Assembly: GCF_039540515.1 (NCBI RefSeq)
Contig: NZ_BAABFA010000004.1
Span: 62,001-126,000 of the forward strand
From: Nemorincola caseinilytica
GTDB lineage: Bacteria; Bacteroidota; Bacteroidia; Chitinophagales; Chitinophagaceae
DNA: 64,000 nucleotides
Reading direction: 5' to 3'
Notes under the pieces: model-generated
Databases searched by the model: none
What the model was told of the DNA's origin: nothing
What the model saw: only the letters and a program-made list of their open reading frames with translations
Made by a program: the position numbers and the translations under genes
In this document: one piece after another, positions 53,296 to 62,572 of the stretch
Numbering within the stretch: the stretch's first letter is position 1
Layout: the number at the start of each line of letters is the position of its first letter

Positions 53296-53670
53296 TTATT
53301 TCTGATGCAGCTTTTGCAATACGGCTCTCATTTCCCCGGTGGCTTTTGCCGCAAGCGGTACTATTTCGGTTATCAGGTCGGGTATCTCTGCTGTTCTCTG
53401 TTCATCAGCACAGTACCTTTCTACGGTATCCAGCATGTGGAATAACACGGTACTGCCTATAAAACTGAAAGCGCCTTTGAGCGTATGAGCGCTAAAAGCT
53501 ATCTGGGGCATGTCATTATTGCGGGCGGCAGCTATCATTTTATCCATGTTCTCGGGTATGGAAACAAGGTAGGTATCTATCATTTGTTCCATAAAACTAT
53601 CATCACCATCGGCCACATCGAGAATGTAGGCCATATCGATGTACTCATACTTGTCTTCAGAAGAGATCAT
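53296..53670 (-). CDS. Histidine phosphotransfer (Hpt) domain protein
   Basis: A 124-residue all-helical Hpt protein that would relay phosphate from a receiver to another receiver. The phosphorylated His is in SAHTLKGAFSFIG (His 62), with the expected surrounding pattern A-H-x-L-K-G. The N-terminal MISSEDKYEYIDMAYILD and the helix VLFHMLDTVERY complete the four-helix bundle. Its ATG overlaps the stop of the hybrid kinase gene by 4 nt (53667-53670), so translation is coupled. The kinase, with two receivers, is its natural phosphodonor. Confidence 0.92.
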   Translation of the reverse strand: MISSEDKYEYIDMAYILDVADGDDSFMEQMIDTYLVSIPENMDKMIAAARNNDMPQIAFSAHTLKGAFSFIGSTVLFHMLDTVERYCADEQRTAEIPDLITEIVPLAAKATGEMRAVLQKLHQK

Positions 53671-56138
53671 TGTAGTTGTGGTAATTTAGGCGTCCACTCG
53701 TCTATCTTGTTCTTTATATCCTGCATCTTGAAGGGCTTGGGTATATAGTCGTCCATGCCATTCTCGAAGATCTTCTCGCGGTCGCCTGTAAGGGCGTTCG
53801 CTGTTGTTGCAATGATGACCGGCCGGTCGCTTCTGTCCCCATACATATCGCGTATGATACGGGTGGCCTGATAGCCATCCATTTCGGGCATCATTACGTC
53901 CATAAAGATAAGCTGGTATCGGGTGCTGTGCAAGAGCTCTACTGCTATTTTGCCGTTCTCTGCCAGGTCGGCCGTATAGCCCAGCTTTTCCAGGGCCCGC
54001 ATTATCATCTTTTGGTTTATATCGTTGTCTTCTGCCACCAGTATCTTTACCTGTGCTGTGTCGTTCTGTGTTCTTGTAGGAGATGTAGGGATCGGTTCGG
54101 CGCCCGTTCTTGCTACCGGCGATCTCATATTAAGCGCCTCTATGAAGGCACGCTCTATCTGTGCCTGCTTGGCCGGTTTGTGCAATACCACGGCAAAGAG
54201 CTCTTTCATCTCTGCAGCATCCAGCGGCAGGTAGCCCGCAGAGCTGAATAGTATGATAGGTAGTTGCGGGTATTCCCTTTTTAATATCCGGGCCACTTCT
54301 ACACCATCTTTCCCGGGCATCAGCATGTCTACCATTACCAGGTCGAAGGGGGTGCTGCGCAAAGCGGCCTCTGCCTCATCGAAACTGTAGGTAGTAAGCG
54401 GCAGCATATGCCATAGCTCGCACTGTGCCTGCATTATTTTCAGGTTGGTGATATTGTCGTCCAGTACCAGCACCCGTTTGCCGGTCAGTTTCTGTTCGTT
54501 GGTCTTGTCGCGGGCAGTATAGTTTATTGCCATACGGCTGGCCTTTGCCGATATGGTGAATGTAAAGGTAGAGCCTACGCCTACCGTGCTTTCGGCTTTG
54601 ATGGTGCCACCCATCAGCGCCACTAGCCTGCGGCATATGGCCAGCCCCAGGCCTGTGCCACCGAACTTGCGGGTGGTGGAAGAGTCTACCTGCGAAAAAG
54701 TGTCGAACAGCTTGTAGAACTTATCCTGTGGTATGCCTATGCCCGTATCCTTCACCGAGAACTGCAGTATATGGTCATCCTGTTCGTTGCTGATAGATGT
54801 AACATTCACCAGCACTTCGCCGCGCTCTGTGAATTTCAATCCGTTCGATACCAGGTTCATCAGTATCTGTTTCAGCCGCACCATATCGCCATGTATCTCT
54901 GCAGGTACCATCGGGTCTATATAGTAGAGCAGGTCTATCCCTTTTTCACCGGCCTTCATAGCCAGCAGGTCGTAGGTCTCTTCTATAGCAGTGCGTATAT
55001 TCAGAGGCTGTGCCTCCAGTTCCATTTTTCCCGATTCTATTTTCGAGAAGTCGAGTATGTCGTTGATGATGGAAAGGAGGGTCTCACCACTTATTCGTAT
55101 GGTCTCCACATAATCTGCCTGCTCTTCGGTAAGTTGTGTATTGGCAAGAATGCTGGCCATACCTATCACTCCATTCATGGGTGTGCGTATCTCGTGGCTC
55201 ATATTTGCCAGGAAATCCGATTTCGCCTTATTCTGCTCATCGGCTATCCGGCGTTTTTCCACCAGTTCCGTGTTCAGTTCCTTCAGCATGTCATTGGCCT
55301 TGTATATCTCTGTTATGTCGTCGAATACCCATAGCCTGCCGCTGATGTTGGTCGACCGTACAGGTACGCACGATACGCTCAGTGCCAGCTCTACCGGTGT
55401 GCCAAAGAGCCATTCCCAGTTCTTTATCGATCTGTTGGGAGAACTGAACAACTGGCCGGCTTCTTTTAATATATCCTCCCGGTTCACCGCATCATTGCGA
55501 AGCTGCTGCATGGCCGCAGCGATGGCCATAGGGGCATTATTGTCCTCGTTCAGGTGCAGCAGGCGTGCTGCGGGGCCATTCAGCCAGCCTTGCCGGCCGC
55601 TGTCGTCTATGAATACGATACTCTCGGGTATGGTGCCAAGTATGGCATTGAAACGGGTACTGAGCTCTTCTATAGAGTAGTATGTCTGTATGAGCATGGC
55701 GGTCTCTTTGAGGCCGGTCCATACATGCTGCAGGAACTGGCGGAACGCATCGTTCACATCCGTTCCTTTGTCAATGAACAGTGCGAACACCCCTGTGAAG
55801 GCTTTTTCCTTTACCGGTATCAGCACCAGTATATCATCGGGGGCTTTGGTGATGAGGGCTCCGTTGGCAATGCGTATCTCATAGATAGAGACCACCTCAT
55901 CTATCACCGTAGCATTTATGAAGCCACTTATGTAGTTGTCTGATGCATAAAGTACCCGAGCCGTGATACTGTCTTCCAGCCTGATGATGGCCGCAGCCTG
56001 TGCATGAGCATATTTCTGTAGCAGTAAGGTGACCTCACGATATATGGCATTGAGGTCTCGCTGCCTTTTTATGGGGTAAAGGTCTACGAAGAAATTCACC
56101 GCCTCTTTCAGCCAGTTCGCTTGCTGTACTGTTTCCAC
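53667..56138 (-). CDS. Hybrid sensor histidine kinase (GAF-like, PAS, HK, REC, REC)
   Basis: An 823-residue soluble sensor kinase; no transmembrane helices are evident. The N-terminal ~160 residues have a GAF-like pattern (NAIYREVTLLLQKYAHAQAA, then TGVFALFID). A PAS domain follows at about 170-290 (FNAILGTIPESIVFIDDSGR), then a coiled coil, the H-box MSHEIRTPMNG (His 315), and the ATPase motifs (LMNLVSNGLKFT, VKDTGIGIP, FGGTGLGLAICRRL). Two receivers close it: Asp 604 in MVDMLMPGKDG and Asp 747 in FMDVMMPEMDGYQ. It starts 8 nt after the RsbQ-like gene and overlaps the Hpt gene, forming a tight unit. Confidence 0.93.
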   Translation of the reverse strand: METVQQANWLKEAVNFFVDLYPIKRQRDLNAIYREVTLLLQKYAHAQAAAIIRLEDSITARVLYASDNYISGFINATVIDEVVSIYEIRIANGALITKAPDDILVLIPVKEKAFTGVFALFIDKGTDVNDAFRQFLQHVWTGLKETAMLIQTYYSIEELSTRFNAILGTIPESIVFIDDSGRQGWLNGPAARLLHLNEDNNAPMAIAAAMQQLRNDAVNREDILKEAGQLFSSPNRSIKNWEWLFGTPVELALSVSCVPVRSTNISGRLWVFDDITEIYKANDMLKELNTELVEKRRIADEQNKAKSDFLANMSHEIRTPMNGVIGMASILANTQLTEEQADYVETIRISGETLLSIINDILDFSKIESGKMELEAQPLNIRTAIEETYDLLAMKAGEKGIDLLYYIDPMVPAEIHGDMVRLKQILMNLVSNGLKFTERGEVLVNVTSISNEQDDHILQFSVKDTGIGIPQDKFYKLFDTFSQVDSSTTRKFGGTGLGLAICRRLVALMGGTIKAESTVGVGSTFTFTISAKASRMAINYTARDKTNEQKLTGKRVLVLDDNITNLKIMQAQCELWHMLPLTTYSFDEAEAALRSTPFDLVMVDMLMPGKDGVEVARILKREYPQLPIILFSSAGYLPLDAAEMKELFAVVLHKPAKQAQIERAFIEALNMRSPVARTGAEPIPTSPTRTQNDTAQVKILVAEDNDINQKMIMRALEKLGYTADLAENGKIAVELLHSTRYQLIFMDVMMPEMDGYQATRIIRDMYGDRSDRPVIIATTANALTGDREKIFENGMDDYIPKPFKMQDIKNKIDEWTPKLPQLQ

Positions 56139-56146
56139 GCTGTTGG

Positions 56147-56947
56147 TTATATGAAATTCCTTATTTCCCGTATTATTTCTTTCGCTGCGCTTATGTGGGG
56201 AAAATGCCCTTCCGCATCCACTACATGCATAGTGCTGTTGCCTATGTTCCTGGCCAGGTATTCGGCTACCTGCATAGGTACAGCTATATCATGTTTTGTC
56301 TGCAGCAGCAGTGTGCGTTTGTTCAGTTTATGCAGGTCGGCACGGTGGTCCGATTGGAAGATGACCCTGGCCACAGATTGTGCAATATCCGGGCGTATCG
56401 CACTTAGGGTCTCGGCAAAGCCCATGGCCAGTTCGGGCCTGTCGGGATTGGCCATGGCCGCAGGTGCGAAACCGCTTACCCAGGCATAATAATTATTGGC
56501 CATGGCATCGTACAGTCCGTTCAGCGACGGCTGGTCGAAACCTCCCACATATCCATCATCGTTCAGGTAACGCGGCGAAGCGCCCACCAATATCATTTCA
56601 GAAAAAAGATCAGGTTGTTTTATGGCGGCCAGCAGGCTTATCATACCGCTTACAGAGTGCCCTACCATTATGGCATCCTTTACATCCAGCGCGGCGCATA
56701 TTTCTACAAGGTCATCGGCATAGCTATGCAGGCTATCGTATCTGTTCGGGCTGAAGGCCTCGGGCTGTGCCTTTCCTGCGCCAACATTATCGTACAACAC
56801 CATCCTGTGATCATTCGCAAAGGCGGTAGAGACCTCCTTCCAGGCATTCTGGTCTGTGCCGAAACCATGAGCGAAAATGATGGTCCTGCCTTTACTGTCG
56901 TTATTTACTACCGTTACATTGTTCTTTACAAGTGGGTCTGATAGCAT
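56147..56947 (-). CDS. RsbQ-like alpha/beta hydrolase (KAI2/D14 family relative)
   Basis: A 266-residue alpha/beta hydrolase closely similar in pattern to Bacillus RsbQ. It has the oxyanion-hole strand IIFAHGFGTDQNAW, the nucleophile elbow VGHSVSGMI (Ser 98), Asp 220 in TKHDIAVP and His 248 in AEGHFPH, which is almost the spacing of RsbQ (Ser 96, Asp 219, His 247). RsbQ works with the PAS-containing phosphatase RsbP in stress signalling, and plant KAI2/D14 are receptors for small butenolide-like ligands. Here it lies 8 nt upstream of a PAS-containing hybrid kinase, so I infer that it makes or binds a ligand sensed by that kinase. Confidence 0.88.
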   Translation of the reverse strand: MLSDPLVKNNVTVVNNDSKGRTIIFAHGFGTDQNAWKEVSTAFANDHRMVLYDNVGAGKAQPEAFSPNRYDSLHSYADDLVEICAALDVKDAIMVGHSVSGMISLLAAIKQPDLFSEMILVGASPRYLNDDGYVGGFDQPSLNGLYDAMANNYYAWVSGFAPAAMANPDRPELAMGFAETLSAIRPDIAQSVARVIFQSDHRADLHKLNKRTLLLQTKHDIAVPMQVAEYLARNIGNSTMHVVDAEGHFPHISAAKEIIREIRNFI

Positions 56948-57067
56948 ATCCTCGTCGTTTTATTGTAATGAAGTTGGTAATTATGCACTTATATGTACTA
57001 AAATAGAATTTTTTTGTGAAGTTAACAAACCAAAGGAATAGCGCTGTATTAAAACTCTTATAAGCAC

Positions 57068-57099
57068 AAAAAATGCAGGGTCTGTGCCCTGCATTTTTT
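57068..57099. terminator. Terminator behind hppD
   Basis: A perfect 13-bp stem (aaaaaatgcaggg at 57068-57080 and ccctgcatttttt at 57087-57099) with a 6-nt loop and A/T tracts on both sides. It lies 20 nt after the hppD stop. Confidence 0.9.
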
Positions 57100-57119
57100 A
57101 CAAAAAGAACTTATCGATA

Positions 57120-58250
57120 TTAAAGGTTGCCACGCTTGGCCTGTTCGCGCTCTATCGATTCGAACAACGCTTTAAAATTGCCTGCGCCAAAGCTCTTGGC
57201 GCCCTTGCGCTGTATGATCTCGAAGAACAGGGTGGGGCGGTCCTCTACCGGTTTGGTAAAGAGCTGCAGCAGGTAGCCTTCCTCATCGCAGTCTACCAGT
57301 ATACCCAGTTCCTGCAGTGGCGCCATGTCCTCGTCTATCTTACCTACACGGTTTGGTAGCTCTTCGTAATATGCATTGGGTGGCGCATCCAGAAATTCCA
57401 CACCGCGCGCTTTCAGTTCGCGTACGGTCTTCACTATATCGGCAGTGGCTATGGCCACATGCTGTACGCCCTCACCCTCGTAGAACTCCAGGTATTCTTC
57501 TATCTGCGACTTCTTTTTACCCTCTGCAGGCTCGTTGATGGGGAATTTCACAAAGCCATTGCCATTGCTCATCACCTTGCTCATCAGGGCAGAGTATTCG
57601 GTATTTATCTGCTTGTCGTCGAAAGACAGTATGTTCACAAAGCCCATCACGTCCTCGTACCATTTTATGGTGGGGTTCATGCGGTTCCAGCCTACATTGC
57701 CCACGCAGTGGTCCACATACAGCAGGCCTGTATCAGAGGGCTGGTAGCTGCTTTTCCATTCCTTATAGCCGGGCATGAATATACCATTGTAGTTCTTGCG
57801 CTCTACGAACAGGTGCACTGTTTCGCCATAGGTATATATACCGCTCATGCGCACCTCACCATTCTCATCGGTGAGGGTAGTTGGTTCCATATAAGACCTT
57901 GCCCCGCGCGATGTGGTCTCTTCGTAAGACCTGTATGCATCATCTACCCACAGGGCCAGTATCTTCACGCCATCTCCATGCTTTTTCACATGTTCTGCTA
58001 CAGGATGCTCAGAACTAAGGGCTGTTGTAAGTACCAGCCTTATCTTGCCCTGCTGCAGTACATACGATGCCCTGTCGCGCACCCCTGTTTCGGGGCCGGC
58101 ATATGCCAGCGACTGAAAACCGAAAGCGGTCTTGTAGTAGTGGGCGGCCTGCTTGGCATTGCCTACATAGAACTCCACATGGTCTGTACCATTGATAGGC
58201 AAAAAGTCCTTTGCCTGTAGCATTTTTTGGCTTACTGTGAGTGTTTCCAT
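57120..58250 (-). CDS. hppD: 4-Hydroxyphenylpyruvate dioxygenase
   Basis: This non-haem iron enzyme turns 4-hydroxyphenylpyruvate into homogentisate in tyrosine breakdown (or towards pigments and tocopherol-type quinones in other organisms). The 376-residue product has the N-terminal domain (INGTDHVEFYVGNAKQAAHY) and the C-terminal catalytic domain with all three iron ligands: VDHCVGNV (His), VQHVAIATADI (His) and LFFEIIQRKGAKSFGAGNF (Glu, also the C-terminal signature). No homogentisate dioxygenase or fumarylacetoacetase gene is next to it. The spacer upstream holds a TATTTTTG element (58321-58328, minus strand). Confidence 0.97.
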   Translation of the reverse strand: METLTVSQKMLQAKDFLPINGTDHVEFYVGNAKQAAHYYKTAFGFQSLAYAGPETGVRDRASYVLQQGKIRLVLTTALSSEHPVAEHVKKHGDGVKILALWVDDAYRSYEETTSRGARSYMEPTTLTDENGEVRMSGIYTYGETVHLFVERKNYNGIFMPGYKEWKSSYQPSDTGLLYVDHCVGNVGWNRMNPTIKWYEDVMGFVNILSFDDKQINTEYSALMSKVMSNGNGFVKFPINEPAEGKKKSQIEEYLEFYEGEGVQHVAIATADIVKTVRELKARGVEFLDAPPNAYYEELPNRVGKIDEDMAPLQELGILVDCDEEGYLLQLFTKPVEDRPTLFFEIIQRKGAKSFGAGNFKALFESIEREQAKRGNL

Positions 58251-58477
58251 TTTCTTCTTATGGTCTTATGTTAGAGGATAATAATGGGGCACGGTATGGG
58301 GGTACTGTGCTTCCCTGATGCAAAAATAGGCAAAGCGCGCGAAATAGGGTGTGCGGGCTACACCGCAGGCTGGCATCCCTGCATATGTACCTGTATACCG
58401 TGTTTTTCTTTATTTTTGTTATATACATTTCACTTGCCCGGGAGCGTAGCTTAGGTCGCTCCTTATTATAATACTGA

Positions 58478-60718
58478 ATGAAACGATATTCTGTACCGAC
58501 TCTATTGCTGTGTCTATGCACGGCGTTACCGGCACTGGCCGGAGATATATGGCAACGGGTACAACAGCGAGCTGTTCAGGCCGACAGGCCGTTGCCTTTC
58601 AAAGCGTACCTGGCCTACCGGGCCGATGAGGCCGCTCTGCGGCAGCTGCTGTCAGGTACGGCAGCAAAGGGGGCGGACAGGGTACTGGACCTGCCAATGC
58701 CCGATGGTACTTTCCGCACTTTCAGGGTGTGGCGCAGCGATGTGCTGCCACCTGCGCTGGCCGCACGCTATCCGCGCATCGGCACCTATTCGGCAGTGGC
58801 TACCGATGATGCCGGGGTGACCGCCAAACTGGATATGACCGCATACGGTTTTCATGCTATGGTGAGCGACGGCGGTAACACCTCCTTCATCGATCCTGCC
58901 GATAACGAACACAGCGGCTATTACATAGTACATTACAAACGCGATGCCGAAACGCCGGAGGGCGGTTTCAGGTGCCACGTCACAGGCAATACCATAGAGC
59001 AGGCCGCACCTTTGGGCCAAAAGGGTGAGCGACAGCAAAGAACGCTGGCAGGCAGCGTGCTGCGCAGATACCGCCTGGCATTGTCTTGCAGCCATTTCTA
59101 TGCCGAGGCCGTGACAGGTATGGTAGCGCCATCTAAGGAGAACGTACTGAGCAAAATGACCACCTCGGTGAACCGTATAAACGGCATATACGAACAGGAA
59201 GTGGCCATTACATTCACTTTTGTAGACAATGAGGATACACTCATATTCCCCATAGCCCTTGGCGACCCATTTGCGGCCGCTGATGCTGCTAAAGACCCTA
59301 ATGGACTTATAGACAAGAACCAGCAGGTGTGCGATACGCTGATAGGTGATGCGAATTACGACATAGGGCATGTTTTCAGCGTGGGTGGCGAAGGTCTGGC
59401 CCAGGTAGGTGTGGTGTGCTTGCAAAGCGTGAAGGCCCTTGGAGTAACAGGTAAACCTAACCCATATGGCGATGCCTTCGATGTGGACTATGTGGCCCAT
59501 GAGATAGGCCATGAGTTCGGTGCCGATCATACGTTCAACAATGGTGTATCCGGCAGTTGCCAGGGCAATGGTGTATATCCCCGCTCATTCGAGCCGGGTA
59601 GCGGATCTACTATAATGGCCTATGCAGGCATATGTGGGCCCGATAATCTGCAGCCCCACAGCGATCCCTACTTTCACGGTGCCAGCGTGCAGCAGATAAT
59701 GTTCTATGCTACCGGCCTGGGCAACGGCTGTGCTACTAAGATACCCACGGGGTACAAGGCTCCGGGTATAGCACCCTTTACCGCTACCTATACCATACCC
59801 ACGCGCACTCCCTTCGAACTGATGGCGCCCTATGCTGTAGACTCCACCGGCGATTCTACGCTTACCTATTGCTGGGAGCAAATGGACATTGGCGGTACCG
59901 ATTTCGGCAAAAAATTCGCTGATGTGAAACTGGGACCTTTGTTCCGTTCATATACCCCGGTAAAGACACCGCTGAGGGTATTCCCCAATATGGATATGGT
60001 GCGCGCGGGTACGCTCAGCAATGCCGGCGTGAACAACGCATCGGGCGAAAAAGTACCTGAGGTGGCGCGTTCGCTCATGTTCAGGCTATCGCTGCGTGGC
60101 AGGCACAGCATGGCCGGCAGTTTTCATATGCCCGATGATAGTGTAAAGCTTTATGCCATAAATGTTGGTACCAGGGGCTTTACCGTTACCAGCCAGAACA
60201 CTACAGGTATCACCTATGAGGGCTACAGTCAGCAAACGGTGGCCTGGGACCTGGTAAGTACTAATATAGCTCCCATCAGCGCCACAAGAGTAGATATATT
60301 CCTGTCGCTGGATGGTGGTATGACGTGGCCCTATTTCCTTGGCAATTTTCCCAACGATGGGTCTGCCACGGTGAACATGCCCAATCCCGATACGACCTGC
60401 AACCATGTGCGTATAAAGGTGAAGGGAGGGAACAATGTGTTCTTTAACATCAATAGCAAGGACTTTTCCATCACGCACAACTATGAGTCGGCTATACGCA
60501 TATACCCTGTGCCCGCGCACAACAACCTGCATGTAGAGGCCAAAGGCGCCGGTGTGCTGGAGTCTGTGGTGATAAACAGCATAGGCCAGGTAGTATGGAG
60601 GGGAAATATAGAAGAACAGGCCGATCTGCCATCATACATGTGGGGCAGGGGAGTGTATATACTGAAAATGATAGATAGCTCCAGCAGGCACATCACCCGC
60701 AAATTCACGGTGAACTGA
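58478..60718 (+). CDS. Secreted reprolysin-like metalloprotease with T9SS sorting domain
   Basis: A 746-residue exported zinc protease. A signal peptide (MKRYSVPTLLLCLCTALPAL) is followed by a propeptide region to about residue 195 and a reprolysin-like (M12B-type) catalytic domain. The zinc motif is AHEIGHEFGADHTF with His 341, Glu 342, His 345 and His 351; MAYAGICG downstream can serve as the Met-turn. Beta-rich domains follow. The last 80 residues are a T9SS type A sorting domain (IRIYPVPAHNNLHVEAKG, then SIGQVVWRG and a basic KFTVN end). It should be exported to the cell surface or medium. Its 3' end overlaps the end of the convergent epimerase gene by 14 nt. Confidence 0.92.
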   Translation: MKRYSVPTLLLCLCTALPALAGDIWQRVQQRAVQADRPLPFKAYLAYRADEAALRQLLSGTAAKGADRVLDLPMPDGTFRTFRVWRSDVLPPALAARYPRIGTYSAVATDDAGVTAKLDMTAYGFHAMVSDGGNTSFIDPADNEHSGYYIVHYKRDAETPEGGFRCHVTGNTIEQAAPLGQKGERQQRTLAGSVLRRYRLALSCSHFYAEAVTGMVAPSKENVLSKMTTSVNRINGIYEQEVAITFTFVDNEDTLIFPIALGDPFAAADAAKDPNGLIDKNQQVCDTLIGDANYDIGHVFSVGGEGLAQVGVVCLQSVKALGVTGKPNPYGDAFDVDYVAHEIGHEFGADHTFNNGVSGSCQGNGVYPRSFEPGSGSTIMAYAGICGPDNLQPHSDPYFHGASVQQIMFYATGLGNGCATKIPTGYKAPGIAPFTATYTIPTRTPFELMAPYAVDSTGDSTLTYCWEQMDIGGTDFGKKFADVKLGPLFRSYTPVKTPLRVFPNMDMVRAGTLSNAGVNNASGEKVPEVARSLMFRLSLRGRHSMAGSFHMPDDSVKLYAINVGTRGFTVTSQNTTGITYEGYSQQTVAWDLVSTNIAPISATRVDIFLSLDGGMTWPYFLGNFPNDGSATVNMPNPDTTCNHVRIKVKGGNNVFFNINSKDFSITHNYESAIRIYPVPAHNNLHVEAKGAGVLESVVINSIGQVVWRGNIEEQADLPSYMWGRGVYILKMIDSSSRHITRKFTVN

Positions 60719-61631
60719 TGGGTGCCAGCAGGTGGTGAAGGGCCGCTCTTATGCCGGGATAATTGAAGGTGAAACCTGTAGCTGTTGTGCGCTCTGCGCT
60801 TACAGTGGCGCTCTTCAGCACTTCCACTGCCATTTCTCCCAGTACAGCATGCAATACGAATGCAGGTACATGTGGTTTTAGGTAGAAGCCTCCTTTTTCT
60901 TTTGCGATAGCGGTCATCAGCTCTTTGGCGGGTATGGGCGCAGGCGCTACTGCATTGTAAGGGCCGCTCATGCCGGGTTGTTCCAGCGCATATATTATAA
61001 GCCGGGCAAGGTCGGTCATGTGTATCCAGCTTATTATTTGCTTGCCACTTCCCGGTATGGGTAATAGCCTGAACGGTGCGGTACGCAGGAATTGCGGCAA
61101 TGCCCCCCCTTCCCTTGCCAGCACTATACCTGTGCGCAGCGTTACCAGCCGCATGATGGGGGCTATCTTTTGCTGTTCGGCCTCCCATTTCATACAGGTA
61201 TCGCCCAGGAAGTCTGTAGCAGGGGGCATGTCTTCGGTAAATGGCTTTGCGGTTAGCCTATCCGGTCCGTATATACCTATGGCCGATGCCCCGATGAATG
61301 TTTGGCAGTGAGCGCTGTACTGGCGAAGCATGGCCACAAGGAACCGGGTGCCATGTACGCGGCTGTCCACTATCTTTTGCTTTTGGGCCGGGGTCCATCT
61401 GTGTGCGGCAATAGGCTCTCCGGCCAGGTGTATCACTGCATCCAGTGCCGATAGTGTGGCGGTATCACATTTGCCCGCCTCGGCATCGAAGAGGGCATAA
61501 CGTATATTGTTCCCGGGCTTTTTGCCCCGGGGATGGCGCGTGAGGAGTACCACGCTATGGCCTTTCTCGGTGAGCAGCCGCGCAACGTGAGTACCCACCA
61601 GGCCGGTGCCACCTGTGATGCCTATCGTCAT
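60705..61631 (-). CDS. TIGR01777 family NAD(P)-binding epimerase-like protein
   Basis: A 308-residue member of the extended short-chain dehydrogenase group related to E. coli YfcH. The N-terminal Rossmann motif is GITGGTGLVGTHVARLL, followed by AVIHLAGEPIAAHRW and SRVHGTRFLVAML, the signature of TIGR01777. The SASAIGIYG-like strand (GASAIGIYGPD) replaces the YxxxK-type active site. The C-terminal DUF1731 segment is present (PHVPAFVLHAVLGEMAVEVL, then SATVSAERTTATGF). The substrate is unknown. The gene overlaps the 3' end of the protease gene tail to tail. Confidence 0.9.
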   Translation of the reverse strand: MTIGITGGTGLVGTHVARLLTEKGHSVVLLTRHPRGKKPGNNIRYALFDAEAGKCDTATLSALDAVIHLAGEPIAAHRWTPAQKQKIVDSRVHGTRFLVAMLRQYSAHCQTFIGASAIGIYGPDRLTAKPFTEDMPPATDFLGDTCMKWEAEQQKIAPIMRLVTLRTGIVLAREGGALPQFLRTAPFRLLPIPGSGKQIISWIHMTDLARLIIYALEQPGMSGPYNAVAPAPIPAKELMTAIAKEKGGFYLKPHVPAFVLHAVLGEMAVEVLKSATVSAERTTATGFTFNYPGIRAALHHLLAPISSP

Positions 61632-61756
61632 GTTCAGAGGGGTGATCCGTCAAACTTAGTTATTCGGTGGTACATATCTATATCCTTTAACATTAATTTT
61701 CAATTCCAGCACAATGATCTTCCGAAGTGTGCGTTTCTTTTATAAACCACCCGTAA

Positions 61757-61945
61757 ATGGAAAGAACTATACACAAAAAACTTACTGCCATACCGTCTCT
61801 CTCTACCGCAGCCATCCACTGTACAGATAATGCCTTTGCCACCATAAGGCTGGAGAAAAAGATACTGGAGCGCCTTTCTGCAGACCTTCTGCAACCCCGT
61901 CCGCAGGCCATTGCCGCCATACTGGAGCTTGCTAAAAAGATATAG
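61757..61945 (+). CDS. Small hypothetical protein
   Basis: A 62-residue open frame with ATG at 61757 and no family I recognise. The product has an N-terminal basic segment and a C-terminal amphipathic helix (FATIRLEKKILERLSADLLQ). Base composition is similar to neighbouring genes. There is no signal peptide. It lies alone between the divergent epimerase gene and a long non-coding region. It could be a chance open frame. Confidence 0.35.
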   Translation: MERTIHKKLTAIPSLSTAAIHCTDNAFATIRLEKKILERLSADLLQPRPQAIAAILELAKKI

Positions 61946-62570
61946 TCATCTGCAGGTCTCATTTTATCCTGCCTGTATACCTATACCCATGGGAAGGCCA
62001 TATCATTCCGTGCCCAAGAGCATGTTAACAGCTATGGGTAACATGAAAGTGTTCGGGGCAGAGCTCCGTCACGAAATGGGTTTCTCTCCTGATATCTGAT
62101 GATACCATTTGATATGCCTGCCTGAACATGCGGCTGTGTTGGTAATATAGGTCGTGTTCATGGGTTATATACTCTTCTCCATCCTCCTCTTATTCCTTTC
62201 GTTTTTGGGCTGTATGCCCCAAAAGTATGTTGCGTTGTGGAAATATATCCACATGTTCGTTGCTCATTATCATGGACCGGTATTTTCTGCAGGAAATATG
62301 TGGGACATGTTGCATGTGCATTCGCATGTATCTCAATGGCTATTTTTTAGCGTGTAAAAACATTGTTAAGGCAATGGTTTTTTGCACGGTTGTTGCACTA
62401 GAGAAAGCAGAACACCACACGAAAACCACACACACACCAAATGAACCCGCTACTACAACACGGTACAGTTCCTGAACAGGCGCCCCAACGAGTACCCTAC
62501 CAGACGAACAAGAGACCACCAGATATAAATGCGCATTAGCAGGATCTGTGCCGTATGTAGTATGGACACT
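61946..62570. other. Gene-poor stretch, 625 bases
   Basis: No convincing gene was found. Two short open frames exist: 62154-62357 (with a hydrophobic, lipobox-like ILLLFLSFLGC start) and 62441-62539 (32 residues starting MNPLLQHGTVPEQAPQRVPY). Both lack support from context. The stretch around 62400-62440 is CA-rich (acaccacacgaaaaccacac). The segment leads into the tandem repeat that follows. Confidence 0.5.
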
Positions 62571-62572
62571 AT

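Noticed and set aside
62154..62357. A 67-codon frame with a lipobox-like start
   Set aside because: The segment has unusual base composition for a gene here and no partner; the hydrophobic run may be due to T-rich DNA.
62441..62539. A 32-residue open frame starting MNPLLQHGTV
   Set aside because: There is no ribosome or promoter signal and no context; it was noted only within the gene-poor stretch.
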